This document shows, one piece after another, positions 1 through 10,580 of a stretch of DNA of 64,000 nucleotides (its first letter is position 1; each line of letters opens with the position of its first letter). This DNA comes from Limanda limanda (lineage: Eukaryota > Chordata > Actinopteri > Pleuronectiformes > Pleuronectidae): the NCBI RefSeq assembly GCF_963576545.1, contig NW_026870391.1, positions 124,001 to 188,000 of the forward strand. The letters are read 5' to 3'. The notes under the pieces were generated by a model. That model saw only the letters and a list, made by a program, of their open reading frames with translations, made no database searches and was not told where the DNA came from. A program made the translations under genes and the position numbers.

Positions 1-509
1 CCATCCTTGAGCTTCTCCGACTTTCGGAAGGGTTAGGGTTAGGGTTAGGGCTGAAAGCACATAGGAGAAAGAGATATTCTTGAATAACTTTTTTTGTGAA
101 GGTCGGAGAGACTTGCAAGTAGGCTCTACCCCCACTAAATGGGGTAGCGCGCATCGATCGGTACCATCCTTGAGCTTCTCCGACTTTCGGAAGGGTTAGG
201 GTTAGGGTTAGGGATGAAAGCACATAGGAGAAAGAGATATTCTTGAATAACTTTTTTTGTGAAGGTCGGAGAGACTTGGAAAGTGGTTGCATCTGACTAA
301 TTTGGGTCCTGCGGATCGATTGGTACCATCCCCGAGCTTGTACGACCTTCGGAAGAGGTCGACCGACGAAATTCCCCCAAATCTGAGGAGATATTCTTGA
401 ATAACTTTTTTTGTGAAGGTCGGAGAGACTTGCAAGTAGGCTCTACCCCCACTAAATGGGGTAGCGCACATCGATCGGTACCATCCTTGAGCTTCTCCGA
501 CTTTCGGAA

Positions 510-530
510 GGGTTAGGGTTAGGGTTAGGG
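510..530 (+). repeat. Telomere-like (GGGTTA)3GGG block, representative of about 300
   Basis: Four runs of three G joined by TTA loops, the same pattern as the vertebrate-type telomere G strand and a canonical intramolecular G-quadruplex motif. One copy sits in every A and A' head, always G-rich on the plus strand. Of 300 complete heads, 20 have lost one repeat, and three have the first G run reduced (near 31180, 42565 and 55124), leaving about 277 intact four-run motifs. Each intact block also holds TTAGGGTTA twice, the kind of site that telomeric Myb-domain (TRF-like) proteins bind. Binding is an inference from the motif. Confidence 0.93.
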
Positions 531-550
531 ATGAAAGCACATAGGAGAAA

Positions 551-595
551 GAGATATTCTTGAATAACTTTTTTTGTGAAGGTCGGAGAGACTTG
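551..595 (+). repeat. 45-bp core common to A, A' and B, representative copy
   Basis: This stretch, from GAGATATTCTTGAATAAC through T7, GTGAAGGTCGGAGAG and ACTTG, is the longest segment shared by all three unit types. It contains the dyad TATTC-TT-GAATA (555-566), whose centre ATTCTTGAAT fits two inverted nGAAn pentamers, and a seven-T run that drops to six in a few copies. The only recurrent change noticed is AATAAC to AATAGC in the third D of U1 cassettes. It is also where A and the diverged sequence switch in A' and in B, so it may be a recombination anchor, a protein-binding box, or both. Confidence 0.85.
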
Positions 596-605
596 CAAGT
601 AGGCT

Positions 606-627
606 CTACCCCCACTAAATGGGGTAG
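606..627 (+). other. Inverted repeat CTACCCC-N8-GGGGTAG in canonical tail
   Basis: A seven-base perfect stem with an eight-base loop (CACTAAAT), present in A and B tails and absent from A'. Frequent tail variants hit the outer end of the stem: CTCTACC to CTGTACC on the left arm and GGGGTAG to GGGGTTG on the right arm. A 5-6 bp inner stem always remains. This is the strongest dyad in the unit. It could be a cruciform or a protein site; nothing shows it is a terminator, as no gene precedes it. Confidence 0.7.
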
Positions 628-643
628 CGCGCATCGATCGGTA

Positions 644-806
644 CCATCCTTGAGCTTCTCCGACTTTCGGAAGGGTTAGGGTTAGGGTTAGGGATGAAAG
701 CACATAGGAGAAAGAGATATTCTTGAATAACTTTTTTTGTGAAGGTCGGAGAGACTTGGAAAGTGGTTGCATCTGGACTAATTTGGGTCCTGCGGATCGA
801 TTGGTA
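644..806 (+). repeat. Unit type A', representative copy (163 bp)
   Basis: A' equals A from its first base through the end of the 45-bp core, including the telomere block. After the core its last 54 bp are different (GGAAAGTGGTTGCATCTGGA onward, ending GCGGATCGATTGGTACC). Aligned without gaps, this tail matches the A tail at 36 of 54 positions, so it is a diverged homologue, not foreign DNA. It lacks the CTACCCC/GGGGTAG dyad. All 98 copies are directly followed by a B unit. The tail variants GCGGAT to GCAGAT and GGTACC to GCTACC mark subfamilies. Confidence 0.95.
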
Positions 807-961
807 CCATCCCCGAGCTTGTACGACCTTCGGAAGAGGTCGACCGACGAAATTCCCCCAAATCTGAGGAGATATTCTTGAATAACTTTTTTTGTGAAGG
901 TCGGAGAGACTTGCAAGTAGGCTCTACCCCCACTAAATGGGGTAGCGCACATCGATCGGTA
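807..961 (+). repeat. Unit type B, representative copy (155 bp)
   Basis: B starts with a diverged head (CCATCCCCGAGCTTGTACGA) matching the A head at 25 of the first 30 positions. The telomere block and purine-rich stretch are replaced by an unrelated-looking 32-bp segment containing GGTCGACC and AAATTCCCCCAAATCTGAG, which makes B 8 bp shorter. The 45-bp core and the canonical A-type tail follow. B tails in the left domain mostly read GCGCAC where A tails read GCGCGC. B is the only unit with a SalI-type GTCGAC, so that site marks every D dimer. All 98 copies follow an A'. Confidence 0.95.
824..845 (+). other. B-head dyad with SalI-type palindrome
   Basis: CGACCT and AGGTCG (824-829, 837-842) form a six-base inverted repeat around a seven-base spacer, overlapping the palindrome GGTCGACC (838-845). 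It is unique to B, so it is present once per D dimer. The GTCGAC site gives a simple marker for D spacing: cuts would be about 318, 481, 644, 970, 1133 and 1296 bp apart, matching 0, 1, 2, 4, 5 and 6 intervening A units. Confidence 0.75.
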
Positions 962-2405
962 CCATCCTTGAGCTTCTCCGACTTTCGGAAGGGTTAGGGT
1001 TAGGGTTAGGGATGAAAGCACATAGGAGAAAGAGATATTCTTGAATAACTTTTTTTGTGAAGGTCGGAGAGACTTGCAAGTAGGCTCTACCCCCACTAAA
1101 TGGGGTAGCGCGCATCGATCGGTACCATCCTTGAGCTTCTCCGACTTTTGGAAGGGTTAGGGTTAGGGTTAGGGATGAAAGCACATAGGAGAAAGAGATA
1201 TTCTTGAATAACTTTTTTTGTGAAGGTCGGAGAGACTTGCAAGTAGGCTCTACCCCCACTAAATGGGGTAGCGCGCATCGATCGGTACCATCCTTGAGCT
1301 TCTCCGACTTTCGGAAGGGTTAGGGTTAGGGTTAGGGATGAAAGCACATAGGAGAAAGAGATATTCTTGAATAACTTTTTTTGTGAAGGTCGGAGAGACT
1401 TGCAAGTAGGCTCTACCCCCACTAAATGGGGTAGCGCGCATCGATCGGTACCATCCTTGAGCTTCTCCGACTTTCGGAAGGGTTAGGGTTAGGGTTAGGG
1501 ATGAAAGCACATAGGAGAAAGAGATATTCTTGAATAACTTTTTTTGTGAAGGTCGGAGAGACTTGCAAGTAGGCTCTACCCCCACTAAATGGGGTAGCGC
1601 GCATCGATCGGTACCATCCTTGAGCTTCTCCGACTTTCGGAAGGGTTAGGGTTAGGGTTAGGGATGAAAGCACATAGGAGAAAGAGATATTCTTGAATAA
1701 CTTTTTTTGTGAAGGTCGGAGAGACTTGGAAAGTGGTTGCATCTGGACTAATTTGGGTCCTGCGGATCGATTGGTACCATCCCCGAGCTTGTACGACCTT
1801 CGGAAGAGGTCGACCGACGAAATTCCCCCAAATCTGAGGAGATATTCTTGAATAACTTTTTTTGTGAAGGTCGGAGAGACTTGCAAGTAGGCTCTACCCC
1901 CACTAAATGGGGTAGCGCACATCGATCGGTACCATCCTTGAGCTTCTCCGACTTTCGGAAGGGTTAGGGTTAGGGTTAGGGATGAAAGCACATAGGAGAA
2001 AGAGATATTCTTGAATAACTTTTTTTGTGAAGGTCGGAGAGACTTGCAAGTAGGCTGTACCCCCACTAAATGGGGTAGCGCGCATCGATCGGTACCATCC
2101 TTGAGCTTCTCCGACTTTCGGAAGGGTTAGGGTTAGGGATGAAAGCACATAGGAGAAAGAGATATTCTTGAATAACTTTTTTGTGAAGGTCGGAGAGACT
2201 TGGAAAGTGGTTGCATCTGGACTAATTTGGGTCCTGCGGATCGATTGGTACCATCCCCGAGCTTGTACGACCTTCGGAAGAGGTCGACCGACGAAATTCC
2301 CCCAAATCTGAGGAGATATTCTTGAATAACTTTTTTTGTGAAGGTCGGAGAGACTTGCAAGTAGGCTCTACCCCCACTAAATGGGGTAGCGCACATCGAT
2401 CGGTA
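962..2405 (+). repeat. U3-like cassette with four A units (A4-D-A-D)
   Basis: Same order as the 1613-bp U3 cassette but with four leading A units instead of five. Its last A' (from 2095) has both the six-T core typical of U3 and a telomere block shortened by one repeat. It therefore looks like a U3 relative that lost one A and one TTAGGG. Confidence 0.85.
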
Positions 2406-4975
2406 CCATCCTTGAGCTTCTCCGACTTTCGGAAGGGTTAGGGTTAGGGTTAGGGATGAAAGCACATAGGAGAAAGAGATATTCTTGAATAACTTTTTTT
2501 GTGAAGGTCGGAGAGACTTGCAAGTAGGCTCTACCCCCACTAAATGGGGTAACGCGCATCGATCGGTACCATCCTTGAGCTTCTCCGACTTTTGGAAGGG
2601 TTAGGGTTAGGGTTAGGGATGAAAGCACATAGGAGAAAGAGATATTCTTGAATAACTTTTTTTGTGAAGGTCGGAGAGACTTGCAAGTAGGCTCTACCCC
2701 CACTAAATGGGGTAGCGCGCATCGATCGGTACCATCCTTGAGCTTCTCCGACTTTCGGAAGGGTTAGGGTTAGGGTTAGGGATGAAAGCACATAGGAGAA
2801 AGAGATATTCTTGAATAACTTTTTTTGTGAAGGTCGGAGAGACTTGCAAGTAGGCTCTACCCCCACTAAATGGGGTAGCGCGCATCGATCGGTACCATCC
2901 TTGAGCTTCTCCGACTTTCGGAAGGGTTAGGGTTAGGGTTAGGGATGAAAGCACATAGGAGAAAGAGATATTCTTGAATAACTTTTTTTGTGAAGGTCGG
3001 AGAGACTTGCAAGTAGGCTCTACCCCCACTAAATGGGGTAGCGCGCATCGATCGGTACCATCCTTGAGCTTCTCCGACTTTCGGAAGGGTTAGGGTTAGG
3101 GTTAGGGATGAAAGCACATAGGAGAAAGAGATATTCTTGAATAACTTTTTTTGTGAAGGTCGGAGAGACTTGGAAAGTGGTTGCATCTGGACTAATTTGG
3201 GTCCTGCAGATCGATTGGTACCATCCCCGAGTTTGTAAGACCTTCGGAAGAGGTCGACCGACGAAATTCCCCCAAATCTGAGGAGATATTCTTGAATAAC
3301 TTTTTTTGTGAAGGTCGGAGAGACTTGCAAGTAGGCTCTACCCCCACTAAATGGGGTAGCGCACATCGATCGGTACCATCCTTGAGCTTCTCCGACTTTC
3401 GGAAGGGTTAGGGTTAGGGTTAGGGATGAAAGCACATAGGAGAAAGAGATATTCTTGAATAACTTTTTTTGTGAAGGTCGGAGAGACTTGCAAGTAGGCT
3501 GTACCCCCACTAAATGGGGTAGCTCGCATCGATCGGTACCATCTTTGAGCTTCTCCGACTTTCGGAAGGGTTAGGGTTAGGGTTAGGGATGAAAGCACAT
3601 AGGAGAAAGAGATATTCTTGAATAACTTTTTTTGTGAAGGTCGGAGAGACTTGGAAAGTGGTTGCATCTGGACTAATTTGGGTCCTGCAGATCGATTGGT
3701 ACCATCCCCGAGCTTGTACGACCTTCGGAAGAGGTCGACCGACGAAATTCCCCCAAATCTGAGGAGATATTCTTGAATAACTTTTTTTGTGAAGGTCGGA
3801 GAGACTTGCAAGTAGGCTCTACCCCCACTAAATGGGGTAGCGCACATCGATCGGTACCATCCTTGAGCTTCTCCGACTTTCGGAAGGGTTAGGGTTAGGG
3901 TTAGGGATGAAAGCACATAGGAGAAAGAGATATTCTTGAATAACTTTTTTTGTGAAGGTCGGAGAGACTTGCAAGTAGGCTCTACCCCCACTAAATGGGG
4001 TAGCGCGCATCGATCGGTACCATCCTTGAGCTTCTCCGACTTTCGGAAGGGTTAGGGTTAGGGATGAAAGCACATAGGAGAAAGAGATATTCTTGAATAA
4101 CTTTTTTTGTGAAGGTCGGAGAGACTTGCAAGTAGGCTCTACCCCCACTAAATGGGGTAGCGCGCATCGATCGGTACCATCCTTGAGCTTCTCCGACTTT
4201 CGGAAGGGTTAGGGTTAGGGTTAGGGATGAAAGCACATAGGAGAAAGAGATATTCTTGAATAACTTTTTTTGTGAAGGTCGGAGAGACTTGGAAAGTGGT
4301 TGCATCTGGACTAATTTGGGTCCTGCGGATCGATTGGTACCATCCCCGAGCTTGTACGACCTTCGGAAGAGGTCGACCGACGAAATTCCCCCAAATCTGA
4401 GGAGATATTCTTGAATAGCTTTTTTTGTGAAGGTCGGAGAGACTTGCAAGTAGGCTCTACCCCCACTAAATGGGGTAGCGCACATCGATCGGTACCATCC
4501 TTGAGCTTCTCCGACTTTCGGAAGGGTTAGGGTTAGGGTTAGGGATGAAAGCACATAGGAGAAAGAGATATTCTTGAATAACTTTTTTTGTGAAGGTCGG
4601 AGAGACTTGCAAGTAGGCTCTACCCCCACTAAATGGGGTAGCGCGCATCGATCGGTACCATCCTTGAGCTTCTCCGACTTTCGGAAGGGTTAGGGTTAGG
4701 GTTAGGGATGAAAGCACATAGGAGAAAGAGATATTCTTGAATAACTTTTTTTGTGAAGGTCGGAGAGACTTGGAAAGTGGTTGCATCTGGACTAATTTGG
4801 GTCCTGCGGATCGATTGGTACCATCCCCGAGCTTGTACGACCTTCGGAAGAGGTCGACCGACGAAATTCCCCCAAATCTGAGGAGATATTCTTGAATAAC
4901 TTTTTTTGTGAAGGTCGGAGAGACTTGCAAGTAGGCTCTACCCCCACTAAATGGGGTAGCGCACATCGATCGGTA
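2406..4975 (+). repeat. HOR cassette U1, copy 1 (A4-D-A-D-A2-D-A-D, 2570 bp)
   Basis: Five full U1 cassettes exist in the window. Shared diagnostic variants, in order: B of the first D reads GTTTGTAAG (here 3231); the A between D1 and D2 has a CTGTACC tail (here followed by AGCTCGC) and the next A' head reads CATCTTTGAG; the second A of the A2 pair (4020-4176) has lost one TTAGGG; B of the third D reads AATAGC in the core (about 4417). Inheriting the whole set together shows the cassette was copied as a block. Confidence 0.88.
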
Positions 4976-6737
4976 CCATCCTTGAGCTTCTCCGACTTTC
5001 GGAAGGGTTAGGGTTAGGGTTAGGGATGAAAGCACATAGGAGAAAGAGATATTCTTGAATAACTTTTTTTGTGAAGGTCGGAGAGACTTGCAAGTAGGCT
5101 CTACCCCCACTAAATGGGGTAGCGCGCATCGATCGGTACCATCCTTGAGCTTCTCCGACTTTTGGAAGGGTTAGGGTTAGGGTTAGGGATGAAAGCACAT
5201 AGGAGAAAGAGATATTCTTGAATAACTTTTTTTGTGAAGGTCGGAGAGACTTGCAAGTAGGCTCTACCCCCACTAAATGGGGTAGCGCGCATCGATCGGT
5301 ACCATCCTTGAGCTTCTCCGACTTTCGGAAGGGTTAGGGTTAGGGATGAAAGCACATAGGAGAAAGAGATATTCTTGAATAACTTTTTTTGTGAAGGTCG
5401 GAGAGACTTGCAAGTAGGCTCTACCCCCACTAAATGGGGTAGCGCGCATCGATCGGTACCATCCTTGAGCTTCTCCGACTTTCGGAAGGGTTAGGGTTAG
5501 GGTTAGGGATGAAAGCACATAGGAGAAAGAGATATTCTTGAATAACTTTTTTGTGAAGGTCGGAGAGACTTGCAAGTAGGCTCTACCCCCACTAAATGGG
5601 GTAGCGCGCATCGATCGGTACCATCCTTGAGCTTCTCCGACTTTCGGAAGGGTTAGGGTTAGGGTTAGGGATGAAAGCACATAGGAGAAAGAGATATTCT
5701 TGAATAACTTTTTTTGTGAAGGTCGGAGAGACTTGGAAAGTGGTTGCATCTGGACTAATTTGGGTCCTGCGGATCGATTGGTACCATCCCCGAGCTTGTA
5801 CGACCTTCGGAAGAGGTCGACCGACGAAATTCCCCCAAATCTGAGGAGATATTCTTGAATAACTTTTTTTGTGAAGGTCGGAGAGACTTGCAAGTAGGCT
5901 CTACCCCCACTAAATGGGGTAGCGCACATCGATCGGTACCATCCTTGAGCTTCTCCGACTTTCGGAAGGGTTAGGGTTAGGGTTAGGGATGAAAGCACAT
6001 AGGAGAAAGAGATATTCTTGAATAACTTTTTTTGTGAAGGTCGGAGAGACTTGCAAGTAGGCTCTACCCCCACTAAATGGGGTAGCGCGCATCGATCGGT
6101 ACCATCCTTGAGCTTCTCCGACTTTCGGAAGGGTTAGGGTTAGGGTTAGGGATGAAAGCACATAGGAGAAAGAGATATTCTTGAATAACTTTTTTTGTGA
6201 AGGTCGGAGAGACTTGGAAAGTGGTTGCATCTGGACTAATTTGGGTCCTGCGGATCGATTGGTACCATCCCCGAGCTTGTACGACCTTCGGAAGAGGTCG
6301 ACCGACGAAATTCCCCCAAATCTGAGGAGATATTCTTGAATAACTTTTTTTGTGAAGGTCGGAGAGACTTGCAAGTAGGCTCTACCCCCACTAAATGGGG
6401 TAGCGCGCATCGATCGGTACCATCCTTGAGCTTCTCCGACTTTTGGAAGGGTTAGGGTTAGGGTTAGGGATGAAAGCACATAGGAGAAAGAGATATTCTT
6501 GAATAACTTTTTTTGTGAAGGTCGGAGAGACTTGGAAAGTGGTTGCATCTGGACTAATTTGGGTCCTGCGGATCGATTGGTACCATCCCCGAGCTTGTAC
6601 GACCTTCGGAAGAGGTCGACCGACGAAATTCCCCCAAATCTGAGGAGATATTCTTGAATAACTTTTTTTGTGAAGGTCGGAGAGACTTGCAAGTAGGCTC
6701 TACCCCCACTAAATGGGGTAGCGCACATCGATCGGTA
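4976..6737 (+). repeat. HOR cassette U2, copy 1 (A4-D-A-D-D, 1762 bp)
   Basis: Diagnostic marks: the third A (from 5302) has a shortened telomere block, the fourth A (from 5459) has the six-T core, and two D dimers abut with no A between them (B units at 6265 and 6583). The first of the abutting D tails reads GCGCGC, the second GCGCAC. It forms, with the preceding block from 2895, the first half of a 3843-bp tandem duplication (2895-6737 and 6738-10580). Confidence 0.88.
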
Positions 6738-8818
6738 CCATCCTTGAGCTTCTCCGACTTTCGGAAGGGTTAGGGTTAGGGTTAGGGATGAAAGCACATA
6801 GGAGAAAGAGATATTCTTGAATAACTTTTTTTGTGAAGGTCGGAGAGACTTGCAAGTAGGCTCTACCCCCACTAAATGGGGTAGCGCGCATCGATCGGTA
6901 CCATCCTTGAGCTTCTCCGACTTTCGGAAGGGTTAGGGTTAGGGTTAGGGATGAAAGCACATAGGAGAAAGAGATATTCTTGAATAACTTTTTTTGTGAA
7001 GGTCGGAGAGACTTGGAAAGTGGTTGCATCTGGACTAATTTGGGTCCTGCAGATCGATTGGTACCATCCCCGAGTTTGTAAGACCTTCGGAAGAGGTCGA
7101 CCGACGAAATTCCCCCAAATCTGAGGAGATATTCTTGAATAACTTTTTTTGTGAAGGTCGGAGAGACTTGCAAGTAGGCTCTACCCCCACTAAATGGGGT
7201 AGCGCACATCGATCGGTACCATCCTTGAGCTTCTCCGACTTTCGGAAGGGTTAGGGTTAGGGTTAGGGATGAAAGCACATAGGAGAAAGAGATATTCTTG
7301 AATAACTTTTTTTGTGAAGGTCGGAGAGACTTGCAAGTAGGCTGTACCCCCACTAAATGGGGTAGCTCGCATCGATCGGTACCATCTTTGAGCTTCTCCG
7401 ACTTTCGGAAGGGTTAGGGTTAGGGTTAGGGATGAAAGCACATAGGAGAAAGAGATATTCTTGAATAACTTTTTTTGTGAAGGTCGGAGAGACTTGGAAA
7501 GTGGTTGCATCTGGACTAATTTGGGTCCTGCAGATCGATTGGTACCATCCCCGAGCTTGTACGACCTTCGGAAGAGGTCGACCGACGAAATTCCCCCAAA
7601 TCTGAGGAGATATTCTTGAATAACTTTTTTTGTGAAGGTCGGAGAGACTTGCAAGTAGGCTCTACCCCCACTAAATGGGGTAGCGCACATCGATCGGTAC
7701 CATCCTTGAGCTTCTCCGACTTTCGGAAGGGTTAGGGTTAGGGTTAGGGATGAAAGCACATAGGAGAAAGAGATATTCTTGAATAACTTTTTTTGTGAAG
7801 GTCGGAGAGACTTGCAAGTAGGCTCTACCCCCACTAAATGGGGTAGCGCGCATCGATCGGTACCATCCTTGAGCTTCTCCGACTTTCGGAAGGGTTAGGG
7901 TTAGGGATGAAAGCACATAGGAGAAAGAGATATTCTTGAATAACTTTTTTTGTGAAGGTCGGAGAGACTTGCAAGTAGGCTCTACCCCCACTAAATGGGG
8001 TAGCGCGCATCGATCGGTACCATCCTTGAGCTTCTCCGACTTTCGGAAGGGTTAGGGTTAGGGTTAGGGATGAAAGCACATAGGAGAAAGAGATATTCTT
8101 GAATAACTTTTTTTGTGAAGGTCGGAGAGACTTGGAAAGTGGTTGCATCTGGACTAATTTGGGTCCTGCGGATCGATTGGTACCATCCCCGAGCTTGTAC
8201 GACCTTCGGAAGAGGTCGACCGACGAAATTCCCCCAAATCTGAGGAGATATTCTTGAATAGCTTTTTTTGTGAAGGTCGGAGAGACTTGCAAGTAGGCTC
8301 TACCCCCACTAAATGGGGTAGCGCACATCGATCGGTACCATCCTTGAGCTTCTCCGACTTTCGGAAGGGTTAGGGTTAGGGTTAGGGATGAAAGCACATA
8401 GGAGAAAGAGATATTCTTGAATAACTTTTTTTGTGAAGGTCGGAGAGACTTGCAAGTAGGCTCTACCCCCACTAAATGGGGTAGCGCGCATCGATCGGTA
8501 CCATCCTTGAGCTTCTCCGACTTTCGGAAGGGTTAGGGTTAGGGTTAGGGATGAAAGCACATAGGAGAAAGAGATATTCTTGAATAACTTTTTTTGTGAA
8601 GGTCGGAGAGACTTGGAAAGTGGTTGCATCTGGACTAATTTGGGTCCTGCGGATCGATTGGTACCATCCCCGAGCTTGTACGACCTTCGGAAGAGGTCGA
8701 CCGACGAAATTCCCCCAAATCTGAGGAGATATTCTTGAATAACTTTTTTTGTGAAGGTCGGAGAGACTTGCAAGTAGGCTCTACCCCCACTAAATGGGGT
8801 AGCGCACATCGATCGGTA
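6738..8818 (+). repeat. U1 cassette lacking its first three A units
   Basis: Order A-D-A-D-A2-D-A-D, 2081 bp. It carries the U1 marks: GTTTGTAAG at 7074, AGCTCGC with CTTTGAG after 7364, a shortened telomere block from 7863, and AATAGC in the third D. The exact 3843-bp offset to 2895-4975 shows it is the start of the second tandem copy, whose left breakpoint fell inside the A4 run of U1. Confidence 0.88.
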
Positions 8819-10580
8819 CCATCCTTGAGCTTCTCCGACTTTCGGAAGGGTTAGGGTTAGGGTTAGGGATGAAAGCACATAGGAGAAAGAGATATTCTTG
8901 AATAACTTTTTTTGTGAAGGTCGGAGAGACTTGCAAGTAGGCTCTACCCCCACTAAATGGGGTAGCGCGCATCGATCGGTACCATCCTTGAGCTTCTCCG
9001 ACTTTTGGAAGGGTTAGGGTTAGGGTTAGGGATGAAAGCACATAGGAGAAAGAGATATTCTTGAATAACTTTTTTTGTGAAGGTCGGAGAGACTTGCAAG
9101 TAGGCTCTACCCCCACTAAATGGGGTAGCGCGCATCGATCGGTACCATCCTTGAGCTTCTCCGACTTTCGGAAGGGTTAGGGTTAGGGATGAAAGCACAT
9201 AGGAGAAAGAGATATTCTTGAATAACTTTTTTTGTGAAGGTCGGAGAGACTTGCAAGTAGGCTCTACCCCCACTAAATGGGGTAGCGCGCATCGATCGGT
9301 ACCATCCTTGAGCTTCTCCGACTTTCGGAAGGGTTAGGGTTAGGGTTAGGGATGAAAGCACATAGGAGAAAGAGATATTCTTGAATAACTTTTTTGTGAA
9401 GGTCGGAGAGACTTGCAAGTAGGCTCTACCCCCACTAAATGGGGTAGCGCGCATCGATCGGTACCATCCTTGAGCTTCTCCGACTTTCGGAAGGGTTAGG
9501 GTTAGGGTTAGGGATGAAAGCACATAGGAGAAAGAGATATTCTTGAATAACTTTTTTTGTGAAGGTCGGAGAGACTTGGAAAGTGGTTGCATCTGGACTA
9601 ATTTGGGTCCTGCGGATCGATTGGTACCATCCCCGAGCTTGTACGACCTTCGGAAGAGGTCGACCGACGAAATTCCCCCAAATCTGAGGAGATATTCTTG
9701 AATAACTTTTTTTGTGAAGGTCGGAGAGACTTGCAAGTAGGCTCTACCCCCACTAAATGGGGTAGCGCACATCGATCGGTACCATCCTTGAGCTTCTCCG
9801 ACTTTCGGAAGGGTTAGGGTTAGGGTTAGGGATGAAAGCACATAGGAGAAAGAGATATTCTTGAATAACTTTTTTTGTGAAGGTCGGAGAGACTTGCAAG
9901 TAGGCTCTACCCCCACTAAATGGGGTAGCGCGCATCGATCGGTACCATCCTTGAGCTTCTCCGACTTTCGGAAGGGTTAGGGTTAGGGTTAGGGATGAAA
10001 GCACATAGGAGAAAGAGATATTCTTGAATAACTTTTTTTGTGAAGGTCGGAGAGACTTGGAAAGTGGTTGCATCTGGACTAATTTGGGTCCTGCGGATCG
10101 ATTGGTACCATCCCCGAGCTTGTACGACCTTCGGAAGAGGTCGACCGACGAAATTCCCCCAAATCTGAGGAGATATTCTTGAATAACTTTTTTTGTGAAG
10201 GTCGGAGAGACTTGCAAGTAGGCTCTACCCCCACTAAATGGGGTAGCGCGCATCGATCGGTACCATCCTTGAGCTTCTCCGACTTTTGGAAGGGTTAGGG
10301 TTAGGGTTAGGGATGAAAGCACATAGGAGAAAGAGATATTCTTGAATAACTTTTTTTGTGAAGGTCGGAGAGACTTGGAAAGTGGTTGCATCTGGACTAA
10401 TTTGGGTCCTGCGGATCGATTGGTACCATCCCCGAGCTTGTACGACCTTCGGAAGAGGTCGACCGACGAAATTCCCCCAAATCTGAGGAGATATTCTTGA
10501 ATAACTTTTTTTGTGAAGGTCGGAGAGACTTGCAAGTAGGCTCTACCCCCACTAAATGGGGTAGCGCACATCGATCGGTA
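8819..10580 (+). repeat. HOR cassette U2, copy 2 (1762 bp)
   Basis: Same order and marks as copy 1: shortened A from 9145, six-T A from 9302, and abutting D dimers with B at 10108 and 10426. The CGACTTTTGG variant at about 10284 matches the one at about 6441. It ends the 3843-bp tandem duplication and is followed directly by U3, a U2-U3 pairing repeated at 15882-19256. Confidence 0.88.

Larger units (their letters stand above)
481..643 (+). repeat. Unit type A, representative copy (163 bp)
   Basis: The commonest unit, 202 copies. In order: head CCATCCTTGAGCTTCTCCGA with a small TCCGA/TCGGA dyad; telomere block (GGGTTA)3GGG; a purine-rich stretch (ATGAAAGCACATAGGAGAAA); a 45-bp core shared with A' and B, containing TATTCTTGAATA and a run of seven T; then the canonical tail with a CTACCCC/GGGGTAG inverted repeat, GCGCGCATCGATCGG and a KpnI-type GGTACC. 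Most copies differ by only a few substitutions. Common variants are TTTCGG to TTTTGG in the head, CTCTACC to CTGTACC, and GGGGTAG to GGGGTTG in the tail. Length and telomere block are the defining marks. Confidence 0.96.
1..961 (+). repeat. Array segment A-D-A-D
   Basis: Units: A (1-163), D (164-480), A (481-643), D (644-961). The first A has a private C at position 51 where other copies read GGGATGAAAG. The first A' lacks one G near 295 (ATCTGACTAA instead of ATCTGGACTAA), so it is 162 bp. No larger cassette could be assigned because the left flank is outside the window. Confidence 0.9.

Noticed and set aside
570..640. T7 run and TAGCGCGCATCGATCGG as RNA polymerase III terminator and A box
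   Set aside because: No credible B box is present in any unit and the A-box likeness is weak. A T run alone is not evidence of a gene.
824..845. Possible CENP-B-box-like motif in the B head (TTCGGAAGAGG)
   Set aside because: Against the mammalian nTTCGnnnnAnnCGGGn pattern only six of nine fixed bases match and the CGGG end is missing.
807..961. Homology with the 155-bp rice centromere satellite because of equal length
   Set aside because: Length alone is not evidence and I could not compare sequences here.
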